From NCBI GenBank assembly GCA_902582605.1, contig CACHSP010000002.1:1-64000 (forward strand): DNA of 64,000 nt, read 5' to 3'. The notes under the pieces were generated by a model. That model searched no databases, was not told where the DNA came from, and saw only the letters and a program-made list of their open reading frames with translations. Shown one piece after another: positions 26,998-35,644 of this stretch (positions within the stretch are counted from its first letter, which is position 1; every line of letters begins with the position of its first letter). Source of the DNA: an uncultured Pelagibacteraceae bacterium. Its GTDB lineage: Bacteria > Pseudomonadota > Alphaproteobacteria > Pelagibacterales > Pelagibacteraceae. The position numbers and the translations under genes are program-made.

Positions 26998-28077
26998 ATG
27001 CAGAACGTGATTCCCTTTAACCGAGAAAGTTTTAGGCAATTATTATCAAAAAAATTTTTATTAGTTATTGTGATCTCTATTCCTAGTGCGATTATCGCTG
27101 ACTTTTTTAAGGTCCCACTTGCATGGATGATTGGTCCGATGATAGCAACCTCTTTGATTGCCCTAAAAGGTTTTCAAGTAATAATGCCAAGATTAGCCCT
27201 TAGCTCAATCTTAATTATTTTAGGATTACATATTGGAAACTATATTGATCAAAATTTACTTAATCAGATGGTTAATTGGATTTGGACCACAATTATAATG
27301 TTTTTTTATATTGTTATTAGCATTCTAATTGTTTCTAAATATTTACAAAAATTTTCTGATTACAAAGAAAAAACATCTATATTTTCTGCAGCCCCAGGTG
27401 CTTTAGGACCATTAATGATTTTAGCAGAGTATGAAAAATCAGATTTATCTCAAGTAGCTACAGCTCATTTAATTCGATTAATAATTATAATAACTTTATT
27501 TCCTTTTATAATAGTTAGTCTTTACTCAGCTGAAGCTTTAGAATTAGAAAAATTTGATTACATGTCTCAAAACCATTGGGAATTAATTATATTAATTATT
27601 GTTTCATTAGTGTTCATATTTTTTTTTGATAAATTTAAAGTTCCAGCTGCACTCTTATCTGGAACACTAGTTGCAAGTGGAGTTTTGCAAATATCTGACA
27701 TCGCGTCATACAAATTACCTGATGCATCAATAAATTTTTGTTTATTAATTTTGGGAGCTTCTGTTGGATGTAGGTTTGCAAATAAAACATTTAAAGAAGT
27801 GGCAAATAACTCTTTTCATGGATTAGTTGCAACCATACTTTTAGTTTTATTAGGTCTGATTGCAGCATACGTTGCAACATTTTTTGTAGATAATAACATT
27901 TTATCACTGATCCTATCCTTTTGCCCTGGAGGTATTTATGAGGTGGCAGTAATAGCGATTGCTTTTGACCTTGAGCCAGATTTTGTTGCTTTTCATCATA
28001 TTATAAGATTGTTATTTATACTCTTTGTCATACCAGTGATTTTAAGAATAATTGAAAAAACTAGGTTAAAGAATTAG
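26998..28077 (+). CDS. AbrB-family membrane protein (PF05145-type), linked to Tct carrier
   Basis: A 359-residue membrane protein with an internal duplication and about ten hydrophobic segments. The two related halves show PLAWMIGPMIATSLIALKG with the later PGALGPLMILAEYEKSDLSQVATAHLIR, and PAALLSGTLVASGVLQ with the later CPGGIYEVAVIAIAFDLEPDFVAFHHIIR. This is the family called AbrB or, misleadingly, 'ammonia monooxygenase'. It is unrelated to the DNA-binding AbrB. Genes of this family often neighbour tctABC, as here; a role in the same transport is an inference. Confidence 0.82.
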   Translation: MQNVIPFNRESFRQLLSKKFLLVIVISIPSAIIADFFKVPLAWMIGPMIATSLIALKGFQVIMPRLALSSILIILGLHIGNYIDQNLLNQMVNWIWTTIIMFFYIVISILIVSKYLQKFSDYKEKTSIFSAAPGALGPLMILAEYEKSDLSQVATAHLIRLIIIITLFPFIIVSLYSAEALELEKFDYMSQNHWELIILIIVSLVFIFFFDKFKVPAALLSGTLVASGVLQISDIASYKLPDASINFCLLILGASVGCRFANKTFKEVANNSFHGLVATILLVLLGLIAAYVATFFVDNNILSLILSFCPGGIYEVAVIAIAFDLEPDFVAFHHIIRLLFILFVIPVILRIIEKTRLKN

Positions 28078-29002
28078 ATAATCTTTCAAAAACTCTTTCA
28101 GCACTTAAGTTTTGTAGATCCGTAACTTCAATTGGTTTAAAATTTTCTCTTTCAATACTTACTTTATACGCTGTTGTATGTTTGCCGAATAATGTAAGAC
28201 CTTTGGCTCCTACATGAGCAGCTATGTGCGCAGGACCAGTATCATTGGCAACAACAAATGAACTATCTTTTATCAAAGCAGTAAGTTGAGAAATATCTAG
28301 CGCTCTTCCATTATCCAGTAAAGCTAATGCATTAATATTTTTTGCTTCACTGATTTCAGTTGGTCCAGGAGCTGTAATAACTTTATATTCTTCACCATAC
28401 TTGTTCGATATTAAATCAATAAGCTTGTTGTAATAAGGCCATTTTTTAATCGTTAAATGAGGTGAACAAAAAGGAAATAATAAAATATATTTTGTTATTT
28501 TATAAAAGTTTTTAATTTCACTTATGTCTGTAGCAGCCCAATTAAAATCTGGCCTTAGTGTATTCAATGTACTTAATCCTGAGTCTTTCAATTGATATTC
28601 AAATCTTTCGAGAACAGAATTTTTGTCAAATTCACTTTTATTTTTTCCTACTGGTAAAGTCGTTGTTGAGCTTGACCATATTTCCTTACCTGCTTTTGGA
28701 AAAAGAATATTCTTATAAAAATTAGTTCTAGATGAATTTTGCAAGTCAAAAACTTTAGAAAAGTTATGTTTTTTTATTTCACGCATTAAAAAATATAAAT
28801 ATATTAAATTAAACCTAGGTAGTCTTTTGTCTAAAATAACATTATGAATAAATGGATTTTTTTTGAATAAATCAATAAATGGTTTTGTAGTAAGAAGATG
28901 AATTTGATCATTTTTATGATTTTCAGATATGTCTTGAATAGCACCACTAGCTTGAGATATATCTCCTAAAGATCCGTGTTTGATAATTAGTATATTAGAC
29001 AT
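28061..29002 (-). CDS. Glycosyltransferase family 9 (heptosyltransferase-like)
   Basis: A 313-residue GT-B enzyme of the ADP-heptose:LPS heptosyltransferase group. The N-terminal ILIIKHGSLGDISQASGAI matches the GxLGD motif of family 9, and the C-terminal SSFVVANDTGPAHIAAHVGAKGLTLFG is its nucleotide-sugar site with DTGPxH. It probably builds the LPS inner core or another surface glycan. Its 3' end overlaps the convergent AbrB-type gene by 17 bp. Confidence 0.9.
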   Translation of the reverse strand: MSNILIIKHGSLGDISQASGAIQDISENHKNDQIHLLTTKPFIDLFKKNPFIHNVILDKRLPRFNLIYLYFLMREIKKHNFSKVFDLQNSSRTNFYKNILFPKAGKEIWSSSTTTLPVGKNKSEFDKNSVLERFEYQLKDSGLSTLNTLRPDFNWAATDISEIKNFYKITKYILLFPFCSPHLTIKKWPYYNKLIDLISNKYGEEYKVITAPGPTEISEAKNINALALLDNGRALDISQLTALIKDSSFVVANDTGPAHIAAHVGAKGLTLFGKHTTAYKVSIERENFKPIEVTDLQNLSAERVFERLSNSLT

Positions 29003-29034
29003 ATTTATAACAAGATAACATAGTATTAAATTTT

Positions 29035-29424
29035 ATGAATAAAATTATAGTAGAAGTTTCAGTTGGAGAACTTTTAGATAAAATTTCAATTTTAGAGATT
29101 AAAAAAGAAAAGATAAAAGATGCTGAAAAATTAAAATTCATTAATAACGAACACTCTATTCTTAAAAATCAATTCGATGAAAATATCAAATCTGATGAAA
29201 AGCTGAATAATCTTTACCAATCTCTTAAAGAAATTAACTCAAAACTTTGGGTTATCGAGGATGATAAAAGACAATGTGAGAGAGAAAAGGATTTCGGGGA
29301 AAAATTTATTAAGCTTTCAAGAGATGTTCATTTTCTAAATGATGATCGGGCAAAAATTAAATTAGAGATTAACAATCACACTGGATCAGCTATCAAAGAA
29401 ATAAAAGAATACACCAGTTATTAA
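29035..29424 (+). CDS. DUF6165-like small protein
   Basis: A 129-residue, mostly helical cytosolic protein. The opening IIVEVSVGELLDKISILEIKKEKI and the later LWVIEDDKRQCEREKDFGEKFIKLSRDVHFLNDDRAKIKLEIN resemble a domain of unknown function (DUF6165) often found among LPS and glycan genes. The name is from recall of the pattern, not a search. It is divergent from the heptosyltransferase gene, which fits that association. No enzymatic residues are evident. Confidence 0.7.
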   Translation: MNKIIVEVSVGELLDKISILEIKKEKIKDAEKLKFINNEHSILKNQFDENIKSDEKLNNLYQSLKEINSKLWVIEDDKRQCEREKDFGEKFIKLSRDVHFLNDDRAKIKLEINNHTGSAIKEIKEYTSY

Positions 29425-29431
29425 ATCATTA

Positions 29432-30583
29432 ATGGGACTTCATTTTTCAAAAGAAGAATTTAGAACTAGAAAATCTAAAGTTTTAGATTCCATGAAAGAT
29501 CAAAACATAGATGCTTTATTAATGTTTAGACAAGAATCTATGTATTGGTTAACTGGTTATGACACATTTGGGTATGTTTTCTTTCAAACATTAATTTTAG
29601 ATAAAAAAGGAAACACAATATTACTGACTAGAGCTCCAGATTTAAGACAGGCACAAAATACATCCAATATAAAAGACATTAGAATTTGGGTTGATAAAGA
29701 TGGATCGAACCCAACCGATGATCTTAAAATTATTTTAGACGAGCTAAATCTTAAAGGAAAAAAATTAGGAATTGAATATGATGCTTATGGATTGACTGGA
29801 AAAAATACATTGAAGCTCAACAGGTCTTTAGAGAATTATTGTTCTGTTGAAGATAAATCAAACTTAATAACAAAATTAAGAGTAGTAAAATCCAAAGAAG
29901 AAATTGTTTATGTAAAAAAAGCTGCAGAACTGGCCGATCAAGCTTTAGATGAAGTTTGGAAATATGCTAAAGCGGGTGTGAATGAGTCTAAAATTTTAGC
30001 TGAAATGAACAAAGTTATATTTGAAGGAGGTGGAGATTATCCTGCAAATGAATTTATTATTGGTTCAGGAAAAAATGCTCTTCTTTGCCGTTATCAATCA
30101 GAGAAACAAACGTTAAATGATCAAGATCAATTAACTATAGAATGGGCTGGTACTTATAGGCATTACCATTCAGCAATGTTTAGAACAATTCCTATAGGTA
30201 AAGCAGATCCCAAACATCATAAAATGCATGAGGCGTGTGTTGAGGCGTTAAAGAATTGCGAAAATAAATTAAAACCTGGAAATAAAATTGGAGAGGTTTT
30301 TGATATTCACGCAAAAACATTTGATGATCTTGGTTTTAATAAAGCAAGAATGAATGCATGTGGCTATTCTTTAGGTACTACTTTTGCTCCAAATTGGATG
30401 GATTGGCCAATGTTATATACCGGAAATCCATATGTGATTGAGCCTGGAAATGTTTTTTTTATGCATATGATATTAATGGACTCGGAAAATCAATTAGCAA
30501 TGAACTTAGGTGAAACTTATTTGGTAACTGAACAAGGTAACGAAAGACTTGGTAAACAAAAAATTGATTTAGTTGTGCTTTAA
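29432..30583 (+). CDS. M24-family creatinase/prolidase-like hydrolase lacking metal ligands
   Basis: A 383-residue two-domain 'pita-bread' protein, with N-terminal creatinase domain about 1-150 and catalytic domain about 160-383. In metal-dependent members the first ligand block reads like D-x-G-x6-YHSDxxRT; here it is EWAGTYRHYHSAMFRT, so the first Asp is Glu and the second is Ala. The His block is GYSLGTTFAP (Tyr for His) and the first Glu position is MHMIL (His). Creatinase-type C-N hydrolases, including ectoine hydrolases, work without metal. The adjacent amino-acid-type ABC permease genes suggest a nitrogenous osmolyte substrate (inference). Confidence 0.82.
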   Translation: MGLHFSKEEFRTRKSKVLDSMKDQNIDALLMFRQESMYWLTGYDTFGYVFFQTLILDKKGNTILLTRAPDLRQAQNTSNIKDIRIWVDKDGSNPTDDLKIILDELNLKGKKLGIEYDAYGLTGKNTLKLNRSLENYCSVEDKSNLITKLRVVKSKEEIVYVKKAAELADQALDEVWKYAKAGVNESKILAEMNKVIFEGGGDYPANEFIIGSGKNALLCRYQSEKQTLNDQDQLTIEWAGTYRHYHSAMFRTIPIGKADPKHHKMHEACVEALKNCENKLKPGNKIGEVFDIHAKTFDDLGFNKARMNACGYSLGTTFAPNWMDWPMLYTGNPYVIEPGNVFFMHMILMDSENQLAMNLGETYLVTEQGNERLGKQKIDLVVL

Positions 30584-31254
30584 TTAAAGCTGTATTTCTT
30601 TTCTAAAAACTTAATCACATTATGAATTATAAAGGTCATAAATAGATAAATACCACCAGCAACAATAAATACCTCAATTGGTTTAAAAGTTGTTGAAATT
30701 ATGTATTTTGCAACACCTGTAAGGTCCATTATAGTGACAGTACTTGCTAAAGAAGTTCCTTTCATCATTAGGATAATTTCATTTCCATAAGCTGGTAAAG
30801 ATTGTCTAATAGCGATAGGAATTTGAATTTTATAAAAGATTACTCTATTTGAGATACCCAAACTTTTACCTGCCTCTATTATTCCAGGTTTAATGGTTTG
30901 AAATGCTGATCTCAATATTTCTGAAGTGTAAGCACCTGTGTTTAGAGCAAAAGCAATTATTGCGCACCAATATGGTTCTTTTAAAATTATCCATAAAACT
31001 GTCGATCTTAAATATTCAATCTGACCTAATCCAAAATAAATAATGAATATCTGTACTAAAAGGGGTGTGCCTCTAAAAACATACGAATATCCATAAGCAA
31101 ATCTATTAATAAATATATTTTTATTTAATCTTAGAATTGCAAAAAATAAACCAATGAATAATCCAATTATTAAAGAAACTGAAAGAAGTTTTAAAGTTAT
31201 TACAGCAGCATTTAGTAACTTTGGGAGACTATTAATCATTAATTCAAGATCCAT
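30580..31254 (-). CDS. Polar amino acid ABC transporter permease (HisM-type)
   Basis: A 224-residue inner-membrane permease of the HisMQ/GlnP family. The EAA loop is EAGKSLGISNRVIFYKIQIPIAIRQSLP, the docking site for the ATPase, and the N-terminus has the family FRGTPLLVQIFIIYFGLG motif. It probably forms a heterodimer with the permease encoded at 31254. No ATP-binding protein gene is found in this operon, which ends convergently with the M24 gene. Confidence 0.9.
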   Translation of the reverse strand: MDLELMINSLPKLLNAAVITLKLLSVSLIIGLFIGLFFAILRLNKNIFINRFAYGYSYVFRGTPLLVQIFIIYFGLGQIEYLRSTVLWIILKEPYWCAIIAFALNTGAYTSEILRSAFQTIKPGIIEAGKSLGISNRVIFYKIQIPIAIRQSLPAYGNEIILMMKGTSLASTVTIMDLTGVAKYIISTTFKPIEVFIVAGGIYLFMTFIIHNVIKFLEKKYSFN

Positions 31255-31946
31255 TAGTACCCCCTACTATATTTAACTTCTAATCTGTTAATTAATTTCA
31301 TGCTCACAAAAGTAAGTAGTAAATACAAAACTGCAGCAAATGAATAAAAGAATAATGGATCTCTCGTTGATCCAGCAGCAATATAAGATTGTCTCATGAT
31401 TTCAACTAAACCTGTAACTGAAATTAGAGAAGTGTCTTTAAGAGTTATCTGCCAAACATTACTTAGATTTGGAATAGCTAATCTTAATGTTTGAGGTAAA
31501 ATAATTTTAAAAAATTTTCCAAATTTATTTAGACCTAATACATTGGCGGCTTCGAACTGACCTTTATCAATTGATTGAATTGCTCCCCTAAAAACTTCAG
31601 TTGAATAAGCACCAGAAATTATTCCAATTGCAAATGCACCTGTGATAAATGCATTTATTTCAATATACTCATTATAACCAAATATTGATGCAACAAACAT
31701 AACTGCACCAGTTCCACCAAAAAAGAAAAGATAAATTACTAATAATTCTGGAACACCTCTTATTATAGTTGTGTAAGAATTAGCTATGAAATTTAAAAAC
31801 TTATTTTTAGATAATTTTAATGGAGTAAAGATTAACGCAAAAAGAAAACCTATAATCATTGCTGTAATTGAAACAGCTATAGTCATTAGAGTGGCACGAA
31901 ATAACTCGTCACCCCAACCAGTATCTCCAAATGCTAGAAGTTCCAT
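31254..31946 (-). CDS. Polar amino acid ABC transporter permease (HisQ-type)
   Basis: A 230-residue permease paired with the one downstream, overlapping its start by one base. Motifs are IIRGVPELLVIYLFFFGG and the EAA loop EAANVLGLNKFGKFFKIILPQTLRLAIP. Its ATG is eight bases beyond a 12-bp hairpin (31952-31978) that separates it from the binding-protein gene; no Shine-Dalgarno sequence is obvious. Confidence 0.9.
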   Translation of the reverse strand: MELLAFGDTGWGDELFRATLMTIAVSITAMIIGFLFALIFTPLKLSKNKFLNFIANSYTTIIRGVPELLVIYLFFFGGTGAVMFVASIFGYNEYIEINAFITGAFAIGIISGAYSTEVFRGAIQSIDKGQFEAANVLGLNKFGKFFKIILPQTLRLAIPNLSNVWQITLKDTSLISVTGLVEIMRQSYIAAGSTRDPLFFYSFAAVLYLLLTFVSMKLINRLEVKYSRGY

Positions 31947-31951
31947 ATAGA

Positions 31952-31978
31952 TTGGCGACTATACATTATAGTCGCCAA
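31952..31978 (-). terminator. Stable hairpin between binding-protein and permease genes
   Basis: A perfect 12-bp stem with a 3-nt loop (TTGGCGACTATA at 31952-31963; its complement at 31967-31978). It is not followed by a U-tract, so it is more likely an RNase barrier or translational element than a terminator. Such a 3' structure would protect the upstream binding-protein mRNA and lower permease expression. Confidence 0.7.
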
Positions 31979-31990
31979 ATCTAAAATTAA

Positions 31991-32821
31991 TTACATAGAG
32001 GCATCAAAACCAAACCATTTAGTAGCTATTCTACTAATGTCTCCGTTTTTTCTAGCCTTCTCGATTGCTTTGTTAAATGCTTTTAATAATTCAGTGTCGT
32101 CTTTTCTAATTCCAACTCCAACACCATTACCAAATGCTCCACCTGAAAAAGTTGGACCTACAAGAACAACTGGTTTACCAGATTTTTCAGCATAATCGGT
32201 AAAAGCAACTGCAGCTGCTAATGCAACATCACATCTTCCTGATGCTAAGTCTAAGTTGACTTCATCTTGAGTTTTGTAAGTTCTCAGATTTATTTTTCCA
32301 ACATCACCAGATTCTAAAAAGTTTTGGTGAATAGTTGCTGTTTGTGTACAAACAGTTTTACCAGCAAGTGCACCTGTTAAAGTTTTTAAAGTTTTTTTAA
32401 CACCTGAACCCCCTAGAGTAAGATTGATTCCCTCTGGAGTATTCATACCTTCAAGGTCAGAACCCTTCATAACTGCCAAAGATGCAACTTCATCTGCATA
32501 ACCTTGTGAAAAGCTAATAGCTTTTTGTCTTTCTGCAGTAATAGACATACCTGCCATAATTGCATCAAATTTTCTCATAATTAAAGCTGGTATCATTCCG
32601 TCCCAATCTTGCTCAACAATCTCACATTGTTGTCCAATATATCTGCAAAGTGTGTAAGCTAATTCGACTTCAAATCCGATTAATTTACCTGATGCATTTT
32701 TAGAATTCCATGGAGGATAAGCACCTTCTGTTCCAATTTTAATTTTATCAGCATTAACATTTCCAATAATCAATAATGAAAATAAAACTGAAAAAATAGT
32801 TTTTTTAAATATATTCATCAT
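31991..32821 (-). CDS. Polar amino acid ABC transporter substrate-binding protein (family 3)
   Basis: Periplasmic binding protein of 276 residues with a signal peptide ending near GNVNA. The mature start KIKIGTEGAYPPWNSKNASGKLIGFEVELAYTLC is typical of the lysine/arginine/ornithine and octopine/nopaline receptors. FDAIMAGMSITAERQKAISFSQGY is the usual ligand-carboxylate region. It is the promoter-proximal gene of a three-gene operon without an ATPase. The exact amino acid or opine-like ligand is not predictable. Confidence 0.92.
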   Translation of the reverse strand: MMNIFKKTIFSVLFSLLIIGNVNADKIKIGTEGAYPPWNSKNASGKLIGFEVELAYTLCRYIGQQCEIVEQDWDGMIPALIMRKFDAIMAGMSITAERQKAISFSQGYADEVASLAVMKGSDLEGMNTPEGINLTLGGSGVKKTLKTLTGALAGKTVCTQTATIHQNFLESGDVGKINLRTYKTQDEVNLDLASGRCDVALAAAVAFTDYAEKSGKPVVLVGPTFSGGAFGNGVGVGIRKDDTELLKAFNKAIEKARKNGDISRIATKWFGFDASM

Positions 32822-32878
32822 TCTCTCCTTTAATAAAAAAATATTATTTCACAAATCAGAGACTTTAAAAAGAAAAAA

Positions 32879-33919
32879 CTAATGATTTATTGAAGACGAG
32901 AAATTCCAAGAACAATCAAAACTGGGTACATAAACCCTAGATAATTTGGTATTTCCAAAATGATGATGAAAAACGTTCATCCAATTTTCAACTTGAAGAG
33001 GTTTTTTATCTTGGCTACCAACTTGTGCTGTGATCACACCCTTTGGTTTTAATATTCTTACTAAAGAATCCATATTTTTTGCAGCTAAATCAATACAAAA
33101 CTGATCATCATTTAAATCTACAAAGATATGATCATACGTATCGTCTTTTACTAATTTAATACTATGAAACGCATCTCCCCAAACACATTTAACTGAATTT
33201 TTCTCTGTAGCTTTTTTTCCAATGTCCCCTAAATGTTTATTACAAACTTCAACTACCTCAGGATCAAGTTCATACCAATCGATAAAATTAAATTTTTTAG
33301 ATATGCATTCTCTGGCAACTCCTCCATCACCACCACCAATGATTGCAGCTCTTTCATTGTTTTTATTTAATTTTAACCCAGCACCCACAAATGTTGAGCT
33401 GTACAAATGTTCATCAGACTCAGCTACTTGAATTTCACCATCAATAAACAGTGATTTTCCGAATTGCTCTAACTCTAAAATCTCAATATGTTGACCCACC
33501 TTTGATTTAAAATCTTCCAAAACTTCATTTACAACATATGATTTTTGTAAACCTGGGGAGCTGTAAATATCGTGATAAAGAGATCTTGTATCTCTGTTAA
33601 ATTCTTTTTTTACAATTCTTTTGTGCTTAAATTCTTTTTTAACAATATCAATCGCTACTGAGGGACTGATTTTTCCACAAGTAAAGAAATCAAAACTTAT
33701 AATTCCTTTTTCAGGAAATGTATGAAAACTGATATGACTTTCGGCTAATAATGCAAGAATTGTAAAGCCCTGCGGTTCAAACTTATATTTTGATATATTT
33801 AAGATTGTAACTTTAGCTACTTTAGCAATCTCTTTGATAACTCTTTCATAAACTGATGGATCATATTCTCTATCGGTACCAATAATATCTAAAGTAATGT
33901 GCTCCCCTACTTTTATCAT
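32879..33919 (-). CDS. S-adenosylmethionine decarboxylase-spermidine synthase fusion
   Basis: One 346-residue chain carries two consecutive steps of spermidine synthesis. Residues 1-115 are a prokaryotic SpeH-type AdoMet decarboxylase: the self-cleavage/pyruvoyl site is E60-S61 in LLAESHISFHTFPE, with H66 and C81 (FFTCG) as the processing and proton-donor residues. Residues about 117-346 are spermidine synthase: YHDIYSSPGLQKSYVV, then the SAM-type loop GGGDGG at 195-200 and the YELDPEVVEVC segment. Cleavage would release the short N-terminal beta chain and leave the pyruvoyl domain attached to the synthase. It is the last gene of the mtnP-mtnA-aldolase operon, one base after the aldolase. Confidence 0.92.
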   Translation of the reverse strand: MIKVGEHITLDIIGTDREYDPSVYERVIKEIAKVAKVTILNISKYKFEPQGFTILALLAESHISFHTFPEKGIISFDFFTCGKISPSVAIDIVKKEFKHKRIVKKEFNRDTRSLYHDIYSSPGLQKSYVVNEVLEDFKSKVGQHIEILELEQFGKSLFIDGEIQVAESDEHLYSSTFVGAGLKLNKNNERAAIIGGGDGGVARECISKKFNFIDWYELDPEVVEVCNKHLGDIGKKATEKNSVKCVWGDAFHSIKLVKDDTYDHIFVDLNDDQFCIDLAAKNMDSLVRILKPKGVITAQVGSQDKKPLQVENWMNVFHHHFGNTKLSRVYVPSFDCSWNFSSSINH

Positions 33920-33920
33920 A

Positions 33921-34577
33921 TTAGCCTTTTTTATAATCTTTAGCTTTTTCCAAAACTTTTTTCATTTCTTTTAATGAAAGAATTTTTGGTTCACCTAACT
34001 TTAGTGCAATAGTGTATTGATGACAAATATTTTCTATCTCTTGTGCTAGTTCAAATGCTTGGTCTAGATTTTTTCCAAAAGCAACCTGTCCGTGATTAGA
34101 CATCAAACAGGCACTTCTATTTTCTAAAGCATTAATTACATTTTGTGAAAGTTCTTTTGTCCCAAAAGTAGCGTATTCTGCACATTTAATGTCTTCTCCT
34201 CCTGCAAGAGCAATCATGTAATGAAACGGAGGTATGGATTTTCCGTGTGAAGATACAGCTGTTGCGTGTGGAGAATGTGCATGAACAATTGCTTGGGCAT
34301 CTTTTTTATTAACATAAATATCTCTATGAAATCTCCATTCGGAGGAGGGTTTGTTTACTGAGTCGTTATTTTGTGCTTCTTCATTTAAACCCATAAAAAC
34401 AATATCTTCTGGCTTTAATGTTTCATATTTTTTTCCTGATGGAGTAATTAAATAACCTTGAATATTATCTTGTTCTGCTCTTAAAGATATATTTCCTGAT
34501 CGTAACGGTGAAAGATTTGTAGAGTTCAATTTTAGAGAATGCTCAATAATTTGATTTCTTTGGTCTAAATTCTTCAT
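33921..34577 (-). CDS. Class II aldolase/adducin protein, probably methylthioribulose-1-phosphate aldolase or dehydratase
   Basis: A 218-residue zinc-dependent class II aldolase fold. Zinc ligands are H99 and H101 in IVHAHSPH and H162 in SNHG; E80 in PSSEWRFH is the catalytic acid position. It overlaps mtnA by four bases, so its substrate is very likely 5-methylthioribulose 1-phosphate. The SNHGQVAFGKNLDQAFELAQEIE end is more like fuculose-phosphate aldolases, and mtnC/mtnD-type genes are absent, which favours the aldolase (Ald2) of the DHAP shunt over MtnB dehydratase. This choice is inference. Confidence 0.78.
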   Translation of the reverse strand: MKNLDQRNQIIEHSLKLNSTNLSPLRSGNISLRAEQDNIQGYLITPSGKKYETLKPEDIVFMGLNEEAQNNDSVNKPSSEWRFHRDIYVNKKDAQAIVHAHSPHATAVSSHGKSIPPFHYMIALAGGEDIKCAEYATFGTKELSQNVINALENRSACLMSNHGQVAFGKNLDQAFELAQEIENICHQYTIALKLGEPKILSLKEMKKVLEKAKDYKKG

Positions 34578-35644
34578 TTAAATAATTCTTTTAGTCCTCT
34601 TTCTGATGCTTCACATATGCCTTTTTCGGTAATTAATCCTGTAACATATTTTGCTGGAGTTACATCAAAAGCCAAATTCATAGCTTTACTTTTTTTTGGA
34701 TAAATTTGTATTTTCTTTACATTTCCTTTTTCATCTAAACCTTCCACATGAGATAATTCCTCTGAATTTCTTTCCTCAATTGGAATATCTTTATGATCTT
34801 TTATATTCCAGTCAATAGTTGAGCTAGGTAGTGCAACATAAAAAGGAATTTCGTTGTCGTGAGCTGCTAATGCTTTTAGATAAGTTCCAACTTTGTTACA
34901 AACATCTCCATTGGCTAGAGTTCTGTCTGTTCCAACAATACACATATCAACTTCTCCTCTTTGCATCAAAATTCCACCTGTGTTATCTGTAATGATTGTG
35001 TTCTCAATTCCTTCTTCATTTAATTCATAAGAGGTAAGATTTGCTCCTTGATTTCTTGGTCTTGTTTCATCTGCCCAAACATGAATTGGAATCCCTTTTT
35101 TATGTGCATGATAAATAGGAGAAGTTGCAGTACCCCAATCAATTGTTGCAAGCCAACCTGCGTTACAATGAGTTAAAATATTAACTGTATCTTTTTTTTT
35201 ATTATAAATTTCCTCTATTATTTTAAGACCATTTAATCCTATACTTTCACAAAATTTTATATCTTCTTCACATATATCTTTAGCTTCATTAAGAGCTATT
35301 TCTAAAATTTTATCACTATTTAAACCTGATAATTTATTCATCATTCTATCAACAGCCCATTTTAAATTTATTGCTGTTGGTCTTGAACTTATTAATTCAT
35401 CTGCAGATTTTTTCAAAAATGATTGATCATTATTTTCAATAATTGCTAAGACCAGTCCATAAGCTGCTGTAGCACCTATCAAAGGTGCACCTCTTACTTC
35501 CATTGTTTTTATAGCATTAATTGCATCTTTAACTGTCTTTAGATCCTTTATGATAAATTGATGTGGTAGTTTTGTTTGATCAATAATTTTTACAACATTA
35601 TCCTCAAACCAAATAGTACGATACTCTTTTCCTTCTATTCTCAT
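34574..35644 (-). CDS. mtnA: S-methyl-5-thioribose-1-phosphate isomerase
   Basis: Converts 5-methylthioribose 1-phosphate to the ribulose form. The 356-residue protein of the eIF2B-related family has the RGAPLIGATAAYG substrate loop (51-63), catalytic C160 in THCNAGWLAT and D240 in VGTDRTLANGD, matching the positions known for the Bacillus enzyme. ADETRPRNQGANLT is also diagnostic. It overlaps both mtnP upstream and the aldolase gene downstream by four bases each. Confidence 0.95.
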   Translation of the reverse strand: MRIEGKEYRTIWFEDNVVKIIDQTKLPHQFIIKDLKTVKDAINAIKTMEVRGAPLIGATAAYGLVLAIIENNDQSFLKKSADELISSRPTAINLKWAVDRMMNKLSGLNSDKILEIALNEAKDICEEDIKFCESIGLNGLKIIEEIYNKKKDTVNILTHCNAGWLATIDWGTATSPIYHAHKKGIPIHVWADETRPRNQGANLTSYELNEEGIENTIITDNTGGILMQRGEVDMCIVGTDRTLANGDVCNKVGTYLKALAAHDNEIPFYVALPSSTIDWNIKDHKDIPIEERNSEELSHVEGLDEKGNVKKIQIYPKKSKAMNLAFDVTPAKYVTGLITEKGICEASERGLKELFK

